A stretch of 5,408 nucleotides of DNA from Burkholderiales bacterium (GCA_017880745.1 JADGRR010000247.1:1-5408), one strand, 5' to 3'. Shown: positions 1 through 5,311, numbered from the stretch's first letter. Made by a program: numbers and translations. Notes: generated by a model from the sequence alone, not told the origin.

Positions 1-338
1 GACCGCGTTTCCTGGTGTGCGCTGGCGGCGCTGAAGTTCAATGCCGGAAACAAGGTCGAGCCCGCGATCCGCACCTGCGCTTCGGCCTGGCGCACGTGCT
101 CGGCGGCGATCGCCATGTCGGGACTCGCTCTCAATGCTGCATCGATCAGCCCGGAGAGTTCCGCCGAGCCGAAACTGCGCCACCAGTCCCGCTCCGGCAA
201 AGCCGCATCCGGCGCGGCCGACTCGGCCCACGCCCCCGGCATTGCGGGCGCGGCCGCCGGCGGATTGCCGCCGATCGCGCAGGCGCCCAGCGCGAGCGCG
301 GCCAGCACGGCCAGGAAAAATCTGAGCCGCTGTGTCAT
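1..338 (-). CDS. NodT-family outer-membrane efflux lipoprotein, N-terminal part (runs off the left edge)
   Basis: This is the first 112 codons of an outer-membrane factor, the TolC-like channel that completes a tripartite efflux pump. It starts at the ATG at 336-338 and stays open to the window edge. The N-terminus is a lipoprotein signal: a basic start (MTQRLR), a hydrophobic stretch, then lipobox L17-G18-A19-C20, so Cys20 should be lipidated. A short Pro/Ala-rich linker follows, then the WW-R-F-G-S-x-E-L-x-x-L-I-x-x-A-L block (residues 52-69) typical of NodT/OprM-type proteins, then the start of the first long helix (S72-P73-D74, AEHVRQAEAQVRIAGS) and the L-F-P-A-L turn near residues 96-100. 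These families are usually about 450-500 residues, so roughly three quarters is missing. Only five bases separate it from the macB stop, so it is the third gene of the efflux operon. No strong Shine-Dalgarno is visible and translational coupling to macB is likely. Family is confident; substrate is unknown. Confidence 0.9.
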   Translation of the reverse strand, partial: MTQRLRFFLAVLAALALGACAIGGNPPAAAPAMPGAWAESAAPDAALPERDWWRSFGSAELSGLIDAALRASPDMAIAAEHVRQAEAQVRIAGSTLFPALNFSAASAHQETR

Positions 339-343
339 GTCGC

Positions 344-2350
344 TCACGTCGCCAGCGCCACTATCGGGTCGACCCGCGCCGCCTTGCGCGCCGGCATGTA
401 ACCGAAGATGAGCCCGGTGACGAACGCGCAACCGAAGGCGAGCAGCACCGGACCGATCGAGTACTGGACCGGCGTGCCGAACACGCCGATGATCGCCGCC
501 GCGGCGATCCCGACCGCGACGCCGATCGCCCCGCCGAGCAGCGACACCACCAGCGCCTCGGTCAGGAACTGCTGCAGAATGTTGCGCATGCGCGCGCCGG
601 TCGCCATGCGGATGCCGATCTCGCGCGTGCGTTCGGTCACGCTCACCAGCATGATGTTCATCACGCCGATGCCGCCCACCAGCAGCGAAATTGCCGCGAC
701 CGATCCGAGCAGGACAGTCAGGGTGTTCTGCGTGTCCGTGGCCGTTTCGAGGATCGATGCCATGTTGCGGATCTGGAAGTCCGTGGTCTGGTGCCGCGCC
801 TGCAGCAGCGCCGTCACTGCATCCTGGGTTTCGTCGATCAGAGCAACGTCGTCCACCGCCACCGTAATGGTGCGCAGGAAGCGCTGGCCGAAAAGGCGCA
901 GGCCGCCGGTGGTGAGGGGAACCAGCACTACGTCGTCCTGGTCCTGGCCTTGCGGCGAGGCGCCGCGCACCGCCATCAGGCCGATGACCTGGAACATCAC
1001 GTTGTTGAGCACGATGTACTGTCCGATCGGATCGACGTCCTTCGGAAACAGGTTGTCCGCGACAGTCTGGCCGAGCACGACCACCGCGGCATAGCTCTTC
1101 AGGTCCGCCGTCGAAAAAAATATTCCCCTGCTGACCGGCCAGTTGCGCGCCACCGGAAATGTCGCGGAGGTCCCGGTCGCCTGGGTCTGGTAGTCGGAAT
1201 TGCCGAAGCGGGCGGTGACGCTGCCGCCCAGCTCGGGCACGGCGGCGAGCACATTGGGCAGCTCGGCGAGCTTGTCGGCGTCCTCCGGCACCAGCGAAGC
1301 GACGGTTCCGCCCACGCCCCTGCGGTTCGGCTGGCCCGGACGAATGAGCAGCAGGTTCGTGCCCATGGCGCTGATGCGATCGAGCACGATCTGCTTGGCA
1401 CCGTCGCCGATGGCGAGCATCGCGATCACCGAGGCGACGCCGATCACGATGCCGAGCAGGGTGAGCACCGTGCGAAACAGGTTGGCGCGCAGTGCGCGCA
1501 ACGCGGTCTTCGCCGCCTCGAACGCGCCGCCGACAAAGGAAGCGCCGCCCTCGTCGTGCGCCTGCGCGATGTCCGGCACCTGCTGGCTGCCTGCCAGCTG
1601 CGGGCCGGGATCGCTCACGATCCGCCCGTCCCTGATTTCGACGACTCTCTTCGCCTGCGCGGCAATGTCGAGCGCGTGCGTGATGAGGATGACCGTGTGC
1701 CCGCGGCGCGACAGGTCCTGCAGCAGCGCCATGACTTCAATCCCGCTCTTGCTGTCGAGCGCGCCGGTGGGCTCGTCGGCGAGGACGATGCGCCCGCCGT
1801 TCATCAGCGCGCGGGCGATGGACACGCGCTGCTGTTGCCCCCCTGAGAGCTGGCTGGGCCGGTGGGAAAGCCGGTCGCCCAGACCGAGCGAGCCGAGTAG
1901 CTCTTTGGCGCGCGCATCCCGCTCCGCGGGCGGCATCCCCGAATAGACCGCCGGCACCTCGACGTTCTCGAGCGCGGACGCGGTGCCGATGAGGTTGTAG
2001 CTCTGGAAAACAAAGCCGAACGCCTCGCGCCGCAGCCGCGCCAGCTCGTCGCGCTCGAAGCCCGAGACGTCTTCGCCCATGAAGCGGTAGGTGCCGGAAG
2101 TCGGCCGGTCGAGGCAGCCAATCATGTTCATCAGAGTGGTCTTGCCGGAGCCCGATGCGCCCATGATCGCGAGGAACTCGCCCGGATAGATCTTCAGGCT
2201 GACCCCGTGGAGCACTTCGACGTCCAACTCCCCGCTGCGGTAGGTCTTAACCACATCGACGAGCTCGATCAGGGGAGCGATTGACGAACTCACGGAAACA
2301 GCCGGCTCCGGGGCGCGCGCGAGCACGCCGGAGCCCAGGTCGGACTTCAC
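344..2350 (-). CDS. macB: MacB-type ABC transporter, fused ATPase and permease
   Basis: This 668-residue protein couples cytoplasmic ATP hydrolysis to conformational changes that drive export through MacA and the outer-membrane channel (mechanotransmission, known for the family). The N-terminal ATPase is intact: Walker A GASGSGKT at 64-71, Q-loop Q116, signature LSGGQ at 168-172, Walker B IVLADE at 188-193, D-loop GALD at 196-199 and switch His225. A linker leads to TM1 (about 294-314), a periplasmic domain (about 320-540), and three C-terminal helices (about 544-570, 598-625, 632-653) carrying the FtsX-like block with MNIMLVSVTERTREIGIRMA and the ending PARKAARVDPIVAL. The start is GTG at 2350, chosen because a G-rich Shine-Dalgarno (AGGGGGGG) sits 8 bases upstream and GTGA overlaps the macA stop. 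A GTG at codon 20 would give 649 residues, near the E. coli MacB length, but its ribosome site is weaker. The substrate cannot be read from sequence: macrolides, siderophores, lipopeptides or toxins are possible. Confidence 0.96.
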   Translation of the reverse strand: MKSDLGSGVLARAPEPAVSVSSSIAPLIELVDVVKTYRSGELDVEVLHGVSLKIYPGEFLAIMGASGSGKTTLMNMIGCLDRPTSGTYRFMGEDVSGFERDELARLRREAFGFVFQSYNLIGTASALENVEVPAVYSGMPPAERDARAKELLGSLGLGDRLSHRPSQLSGGQQQRVSIARALMNGGRIVLADEPTGALDSKSGIEVMALLQDLSRRGHTVILITHALDIAAQAKRVVEIRDGRIVSDPGPQLAGSQQVPDIAQAHDEGGASFVGGAFEAAKTALRALRANLFRTVLTLLGIVIGVASVIAMLAIGDGAKQIVLDRISAMGTNLLLIRPGQPNRRGVGGTVASLVPEDADKLAELPNVLAAVPELGGSVTARFGNSDYQTQATGTSATFPVARNWPVSRGIFFSTADLKSYAAVVVLGQTVADNLFPKDVDPIGQYIVLNNVMFQVIGLMAVRGASPQGQDQDDVVLVPLTTGGLRLFGQRFLRTITVAVDDVALIDETQDAVTALLQARHQTTDFQIRNMASILETATDTQNTLTVLLGSVAAISLLVGGIGVMNIMLVSVTERTREIGIRMATGARMRNILQQFLTEALVVSLLGGAIGVAVGIAAAAIIGVFGTPVQYSIGPVLLAFGCAFVTGLIFGYMPARKAARVDPIVALAT

Positions 2351-3663
2351 GGCCGACGCCCCCCCTGCGCCGCAGTTGACACCAGCGAACTGCCGGACTG
2401 CGCCGGCGCGGCTGCAGCAGGCGCCTTGGTTCCGATCACGACCTTTTCGCCGGGCTCAAGCCCTGCGAGGATCTGCGCGGAGACGCGGTTCATCACGCCG
2501 ACTTTGACTTCCCGGTCTGCAACCTTGCCGGCAGCGTCGACCACGCTCACCAGCGCGCGCCCGTTGGCGAACTGGTTGCGCGGATCGGCGCCAGAGGCCC
2601 GAGGCCCGCGCGTCCGGCCTTCGGCCGCCACCGGACGCAGGGCGGTGAGCGGCACCAGCACCGCGTCTTTCGCGCTCGAGGCGACGAAGAACACCTGCGC
2701 CGTCATCTGTGTCATCAGTATCCGGTCCGGGTTCGGGACGTCGAACAAAGCGTCGTAGAGGACGACGTTGTTCACCACGGTCGGAGTCGGCGGGATCTGG
2801 CGCAGCTTCCCGTAGAAGCGGCGGTTGTCCCCGCCCAGCGTGGTGAAGTAGACGTCCATGCCGACGTGCAGCTTCGGGACGTCGGCCTCCGAGACCTGGG
2901 CCTCCACCGTCATCGTCGAAAGATCGGCGATGCGCATGATGATCGGCGCCTGCTGGTTGGCGTTGAGCGTCTGGCCCTGCTTCGCAGCCTGCGAGACCAC
3001 GGTTCCCGCCATCGGCGCGTAAATCTTGGTGTAGCCGAGATTCGCCTCGTCTCCGCGCAAGGTGGACGCGGTTTGCTGTATCTGCGCCTCGATCGAATTG
3101 CGCTGGGCGAGTGCCGATTTCCGGGCTGCCTCGGCAATTTGCAGCGCGTCGGCGGTAGTGGCTTCCTCGCGCGTAAGGTTTTGTTGCCGCGTCAACTGAA
3201 GCTCGGCGAGCGCGAGCTGCGCCTGCTTATCGGCAAGCTGCGCCTGCTGATTAAGCAACTGCGCCTGATCGCCGTCGACTTTGGCCTGGTAGACCGAGGG
3301 GTCGATCTCGGCCAGGAGGTCCTTGGCCTTGACGACAGCGCCGACGTCCACGAGCAGCTTCTTCAGCTGCCCCGAGACCTGCGTGCCGACGTCCACATAA
3401 TCCTTGGGCTGGAGGGTGCCGGTGGCAGTGACGGTATCTTCCAGGTTACCGCGCGTGACTGGCGCGGTAAGAACGGTGTTGGCCGGATCGCCCGCGGCAA
3501 ACCATGTCCGCCAGGCGTAATAGCCGCCGCCAGCCAGCACGGCGCACGCGGCTAGAATGAGCGCCGGCCGGCCCAGGCGCGACATGCGCGACCGCGCACC
3601 GGCCGGCTTGCCGCCGGACACGTTGTGTTCGACGCGCGCTGGAGTTTCGACATCTGCAGTCAT
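2347..3663 (-). CDS. macA: MacA-type periplasmic adaptor (membrane fusion protein)
   Basis: This 438-residue adaptor bridges MacB in the inner membrane and the outer-membrane channel, and stimulates MacB ATPase in known systems. After a polar cytoplasmic N-terminus there is one membrane anchor (about 33-51). Next comes the first lipoyl half-motif (about 65-121, with QVSGQLKKLLVDVGAVVKAK), a long Gln/Ala/Leu-rich coiled-coil hairpin (about 123-209, heptads such as QAQLADKQAQLAL), the returning lipoyl half (YTKIYAPMAGTVV from 211), a beta-barrel domain (about 245-330) and a membrane-proximal domain ending near 415. The membrane-proximal region holds a Gly/Arg-rich loop (EGRTRGPRASGADPRN), and the C-terminus is an Ala/Gly/Ser-rich tail. 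The ATG at 3663 has only a weak GGA 9 bases upstream; Met27 is an alternative but would leave almost no cytoplasmic segment. The gene is first in the operon, and its TGA overlaps the macB GTG. General RND-type adaptors are similar, but the MacB neighbour settles the assignment. Confidence 0.95.
   Translation of the reverse strand: MTADVETPARVEHNVSGGKPAGARSRMSRLGRPALILAACAVLAGGGYYAWRTWFAAGDPANTVLTAPVTRGNLEDTVTATGTLQPKDYVDVGTQVSGQLKKLLVDVGAVVKAKDLLAEIDPSVYQAKVDGDQAQLLNQQAQLADKQAQLALAELQLTRQQNLTREEATTADALQIAEAARKSALAQRNSIEAQIQQTASTLRGDEANLGYTKIYAPMAGTVVSQAAKQGQTLNANQQAPIIMRIADLSTMTVEAQVSEADVPKLHVGMDVYFTTLGGDNRRFYGKLRQIPPTPTVVNNVVLYDALFDVPNPDRILMTQMTAQVFFVASSAKDAVLVPLTALRPVAAEGRTRGPRASGADPRNQFANGRALVSVVDAAGKVADREVKVGVMNRVSAQILAGLEPGEKVVIGTKAPAAAAPAQSGSSLVSTAAQGGRRP
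2359..2366 (-). promoter_or_regulatory. macB ribosome binding site inside the end of macA
   Basis: On the minus strand the last codons of macA contain an A followed by seven consecutive G residues, 8 bases before the macB GTG start. This is an acceptable G-rich Shine-Dalgarno and supports the GTG at 2350 over later candidates. Because it lies within translated macA and the stop and start overlap, macB translation is probably coupled to macA. Confidence 0.55.
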
Positions 3664-3722
3664 GGCACGCTATCCGTTAGCCCCGCGGCGAACGCTGCGG
3701 CCGCAAGGTCCGGCCGGGCGTC

Positions 3723-3745
3723 GCGCAATCAATGTGGCGCAATCA
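3723..3745. repeat. 9-bp direct repeat upstream of macA
   Basis: GCGCAATCA occurs exactly at 3723-3731 and again at 3737-3745, separated by five bases (14-bp period). On the macA strand it reads TGATTGCGC twice. Two same-facing copies about one and a third helical turns apart can be a tandem binding site for a dimeric regulator, but the unit matches no box I recognise. It lies about 60-82 bases upstream of the macA start, between the candidate -35 and the gene, so it would overlap the -10 or transcription start region. Confidence 0.4.
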
Positions 3746-3758
3746 GGCAAATCGTCTA

Positions 3759-3784
3759 TTGAGAATTGTCAAATTGAATGACAA
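3759..3784 (-). promoter_or_regulatory. Candidate macA promoter -35 / operator with nested dyads
   Basis: Three overlapping symmetric elements are visible. TTGTCA-N7-TGACAA (3766-3784) is a perfect 6-bp dyad. TTGAG-N4-GTCAA (3759-3772) has the TTGA-N6-TCAA layout of FNR/CRP-superfamily sites, off the FNR consensus at the innermost base of each half. TCAA-N1-TTGA (3769-3777) sits in the middle. On the macA strand 3772-3767 reads TTGACA, a perfect sigma-70 -35, but no good -10 lies 16-18 bases downstream (the 17-bp position reads TGCCTG). An activator-assisted promoter or a repressor operator are both possible; which protein binds is inference only. Confidence 0.4.
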
Positions 3785-3936
3785 AAGCGCCGCCGCCCAG
3801 GCGAAAGCGCAGGACGCGAACTGCCGCTGGCCGGATTCGCGCTTGCGCCGCAACGACCGAGCTCTGACGAGCGCCGTCATGCAACTCCGCAGCTCTTTAC
3901 AGAATTAAATGATATGCGCCAGGAGCGGTTTCCTCC

Positions 3937-3950
3937 GTACGCTGGCGTAC
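3937..3950. repeat. 14-bp inverted repeat downstream of the acetyltransferase gene
   Basis: GTACGC-TG-GCGTAC is a perfect 6-bp inverted repeat around a two-base centre. The centre is too short for an RNA hairpin without opening the innermost pairs, so a protein-binding dyad is more natural. It lies about 65 bases past the acetyltransferase stop and 275 bases upstream of macA. No function can be assigned. Confidence 0.3.
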
Positions 3951-4015
3951 ATAGATGGAAAGGAAGCGCGTTGACGCTGCAGCGGGTGTAGCCGCAGGCG
4001 CGGCACCGCTTGCTG

Positions 4016-4615
4016 TCAGCCGATTGGAGCCAGAGCTCCGATGCGTTTGCACGTCGTGGACGCCGAACGGTCCACCAGCGAACCCCACTGCGCCATTCCG
4101 AGCGTACTGAAGTACCCGCTGTGCGCAAAACCTTCCTCGATGAACCAACGAGTCAGCTCTTGCGCGCTCGCGGGCAGCAGCTCCCGCTCAGCATGGGATT
4201 CACCGTCTGCAGTCTGCACCGACATTCCGGCACGCAGGGCCATCCGGCGCATGGGCGTATTGTCCGAGAGGAACATCACAAACACTTTTCTGGCGCCGCA
4301 CATCCGGGCGCGGGAAAGAAGCCTCTCCATGAGCATGGTTCCGATCTTCTGACCGCGCTTGTCAGGCCGCACCGAAAACGCCATTTCACTTGCTTCGGCG
4401 CCGCGAACGAGTTCGGCCAGTCCGACAATCTGCGCCTGTTCGTCAAATGCACCCAGAATCGTGTCTCGGGTGAAGTTCAACCCGTCCACGTAGCTGGAAA
4501 TGGTTTCATCGGAAAGCGAACAGCAGAAGCGCTTGCGGCGGTCGTCTGGCGAAAGGGCGAGATAAAAGCTGTTGACGGTTTCCCGCTCGAATACTGTCAG
4601 TGGCCTGATAATCAT
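4016..4615 (-). CDS. GNAT-family N-acetyltransferase, Pat/PatZ-like domain
   Basis: This predicted 199-residue cytoplasmic enzyme would transfer an acetyl group from acetyl-CoA to an amine. With the ATG at 4615 as residue 1, it opens with MIIRPLT (GNAT strand 1), then L-S-P-D-D-R-R-K-R-F (about 21-30), a motif shared with the acetyltransferase domain of Pat/PatZ protein lysine acetylases. Motif A is FSVRPDKRGQKIGTMLMERLL (about 81-100 on), where RGQKIG occupies the pyrophosphate loop; its first glycine in Q/RxxGxG/A is Lys. A later KVFVMFLSDNTPMRRMALRAGM segment fits the motif B region, with the common N-x-x-M/A-x-x-x-x-x-K/R-x-G-F/M pattern. I prefer ATG 4615 because GGAAG lies 9 bases upstream; an in-frame TTG at 4636 adds seven residues but has a badly spaced ribosome site. 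It appears monocistronic. Substrate is unknown: protein lysine, polyamine or small molecule are all possible. No CoA-binding or regulatory domain is attached, unlike full-length Pat. Confidence 0.85.
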   Translation of the reverse strand: MIIRPLTVFERETVNSFYLALSPDDRRKRFCCSLSDETISSYVDGLNFTRDTILGAFDEQAQIVGLAELVRGAEASEMAFSVRPDKRGQKIGTMLMERLLSRARMCGARKVFVMFLSDNTPMRRMALRAGMSVQTADGESHAERELLPASAQELTRWFIEEGFAHSGYFSTLGMAQWGSLVDRSASTTCKRIGALAPIG

Positions 4616-4665
4616 GAAATCAATCTTCCGTGCCAATTCCCCCTTGCGCGCTACTTATATCATAT

Positions 4666-4680
4666 TGCTGCAATGCAGCA
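4666..4680. promoter_or_regulatory. Perfect 15-bp palindrome in the divergent control region
   Basis: TGCTGCA-A-TGCAGCA is a perfect 7-1-7 palindrome, with a nested TTGC-T-GCAA. It lies about 50 bases upstream of the acetyltransferase start and about 110 bases upstream of the predicted small-RNA start, which is read in the opposite direction. On the acetyltransferase strand an AT-rich TATGAT/TATAAG segment (about 4653-4664) follows it and could serve as a -10, so a protein at the palindrome would sit near the -35. I do not recognise the regulator. Confidence 0.4.
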
Positions 4681-4757
4681 TAGCGCATTATGTGATGGCT
4701 AACATCAGAAAAACAGATGGGAAGCGAGTGGAGTCTGTGCTGGCGGCAAAAAAACTG

Positions 4758-4786
4758 TTGCGTTGCACCATTAGTTGTTGTAGTAT
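4758..4786 (+). promoter_or_regulatory. Predicted sigma-70 promoter of the small RNA
   Basis: TTGCGT (4758-4763) and TAGTAT (4781-4786) are separated by exactly 17 bases. The -35 matches the consensus at the TTG core only (3 of 6) and the -10 at 4 of 6 positions including the critical A2 and final T. Six bases after the -10 is a G at 4793, the expected start position, and this is where the first RNA hairpin begins. The match between promoter geometry and RNA structure is the main support; the -35 alone is weak. Confidence 0.5.
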
Positions 4787-4792
4787 TTGGTT

Positions 4793-4871
4793 GCGGGGTT
4801 TCTCCTCCTCCTCCTTTGGAATCCCGTCTTTGAGCCGGTGGCGTTTCAACAAGCGCCACCGGTTTTTTTTT
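4793..4871 (+). ncRNA. Predicted small regulatory RNA with an anti-Shine-Dalgarno loop
   Basis: About 79 bases fold into two hairpins. Hairpin 1 pairs CGGGGTTTC (4794-4802) with GGAATCCCG (4818-4826), nine pairs including two G-U wobbles. Its 15-base loop is four tandem TCC triplets followed by TTT (4803-4817). Hairpin 2 (4835-4862) is a perfect 9-bp stem followed by nine T residues. The loop is complementary to GGAGGA-type ribosome sites and contains CCTCCTTT, the same as the 3' tail of proteobacterial 16S rRNA. The expected action is base-pairing to translation initiation regions, possibly with Hfq through the U-tail. From memory, the layout resembles the Betaproteobacteria toxic small RNA class, and the loop recalls the CU-rich loops of the Rhodobacter cuckoo/CcsR RNAs; I could not check either against a covariance model. 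No ATG-initiated reading frame lies within it. It is divergent from the acetyltransferase gene and converges on the hemerythrin gene with 14 bases between. Confidence 0.68.
4835..4871 (+). terminator. Rho-independent terminator of the small RNA
   Basis: CCGGTGGCG (4835-4843) pairs perfectly with CGCCACCGG (4854-4862) around a 10-base loop, and nine T residues follow at 4863-4871. G4834 and A4833 can add two more pairs with the first Ts. The T-tract lies on the plus-strand 3' side only; read from the minus strand the hairpin is preceded by A residues and followed by GGCTCAAAG. It is therefore oriented for a plus-strand transcript, not for the hemerythrin gene. Confidence 0.9.
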
Positions 4872-4885
4872 GACGCGTCTATTGG

Positions 4886-5311
4886 CTAGCTCGGCGCTCC
4901 CTGCGGCCGTAGAAAGTCCCGGTATTTCATGTCCTCCTTCAACAGATGCTCGACCAATAGCTGTTTGAGGTGCAAGCCTTTGATCGCCCAAACAAAGCTG
5001 ATGTCGCTTAGCGCGAATTCTTTCATCACGCGCTCAAACTGCGCCGTGAGCTCCGCATGCTTGGCAGTGTGGGCTGCGGTTTCCGGATATTTCCACCGGG
5101 CCAGAAGCTCCTCTTCGTGCCAGAAATGATGCGCAGCTTCCATCAGCATCAGGCCCATCATGCGCTCGACCGTCGCCTTGTCTTCGGATTCGATGATGGC
5201 CTTGTTCAGATCGTTCACGCGCGCGATGAATTGCCGGTGCTCGTCGTCCATCTCGGGAACGCCAACACTCAAGTAGTCGCTCCACGCAATTTCCCATTCA
5301 CTTTTCTCCAA
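4886..5311 (-). CDS. Bacteriohemerythrin (single-domain di-iron oxygen-binding protein)
   Basis: This 141-residue cytoplasmic four-helix protein should bind O2 reversibly at a non-heme di-iron centre, serving in oxygen sensing, storage or delivery. All seven canonical ligands are visible: His25 (DDEHR), His62 and Glu66 (HFWHE), His81 and His85 (YPETAAHTAKH), and His122 with Asp127 (EHLLKED). The N-terminal W-x3-W-x4-L-S-V-G-V-P-E-M-D region is typical, and the length is close to the usual 130-140. No signal peptide, membrane segment or fused signalling domain is present. The start is TTG at 5311: an in-frame stop lies a short way upstream with no ATG or GTG between, the next ATG is codon 21 (too late), and AGGGGGAG sits six bases before the TTG. 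It appears monocistronic. An FNR-like box upstream suggests induction at low oxygen (inference). Homologues in methanotrophs feed oxygenases; no such partner is visible here. Confidence 0.95.
   Translation of the reverse strand: MEKSEWEIAWSDYLSVGVPEMDDEHRQFIARVNDLNKAIIESEDKATVERMMGLMLMEAAHHFWHEEELLARWKYPETAAHTAKHAELTAQFERVMKEFALSDISFVWAIKGLHLKQLLVEHLLKEDMKYRDFLRPQGAPS

Larger units (their letters stand above)
3664..4015. other. Non-coding gap between the acetyltransferase gene and macA
   Basis: I see no credible gene in these 352 bases: the open frames here lack ribosome sites and recognisable protein character. The stretch is the 3' flank of the acetyltransferase gene and the 5' flank of the efflux operon, both on the minus strand. 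The macA-proximal half holds a direct repeat (3723-3745) and a compound dyad with a TTGACA (3759-3784). The distal half holds an AT-rich patch (3896-3914), a 14-bp inverted repeat (3937-3950) and a GC-rich hairpin (GCCGC-aggc-GCGGC, about 3990-4003) just past the acetyltransferase stop. That hairpin has no T-tract in either direction, so I do not call it an intrinsic terminator. Confidence 0.6.

Noticed and set aside
332..1846. Long plus-strand open frame of 504 codons opposite macB
   Set aside because: It lies entirely antisense to a well-conserved macB, is extremely rich in Arg, His, Asp and Ala, and has no recognisable domain or ribosome site. Long antisense frames are expected opposite GC-rich genes.
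2866..3555. Plus-strand open frame of 229 codons opposite macA
   Set aside because: It mirrors the coiled-coil coding region of macA; its Leu/Arg repeats are the complement of the Gln/Ala/Leu heptads. No independent evidence for a gene.
3985..4010. GC-rich hairpin just past the acetyltransferase stop as a terminator
   Set aside because: The 5-bp GCCGC/GCGGC stem is possible, but no T-tract follows on either strand, so an intrinsic terminator cannot be claimed.
3877..4148. Two overlapping minus-strand frames of 83 codons near the acetyltransferase 3' end
   Set aside because: Both are out-of-frame shadows of the acetyltransferase C-terminus extended into the gap, with no ribosome site or similarity to known families.
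4010..4702. Plus-strand open frame of 230 codons opposite the acetyltransferase gene
   Set aside because: The minus-strand frame has clear GNAT motifs and a good start, while this frame has no family features and runs through the control region.
4803..4814. Four TCC triplets as a simple microsatellite
   Set aside because: The repeat sits precisely in the loop of a 9-bp stem between a promoter and a terminator, so a functional anti-Shine-Dalgarno loop explains it better than random slippage.
4572..4889. Plus-strand open frame of 105 codons covering the small-RNA locus
   Set aside because: It has no ribosome site, spans the promoter, both RNA hairpins and the T-tract, and ends in residues encoded by the terminator. 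The RNA structure explains the region better.
4620..4991. Minus-strand open frame of 123 codons crossing the end of the hemerythrin gene
   Set aside because: It overlaps the hemerythrin C-terminus in another frame and continues through non-coding DNA; composition is not protein-like.
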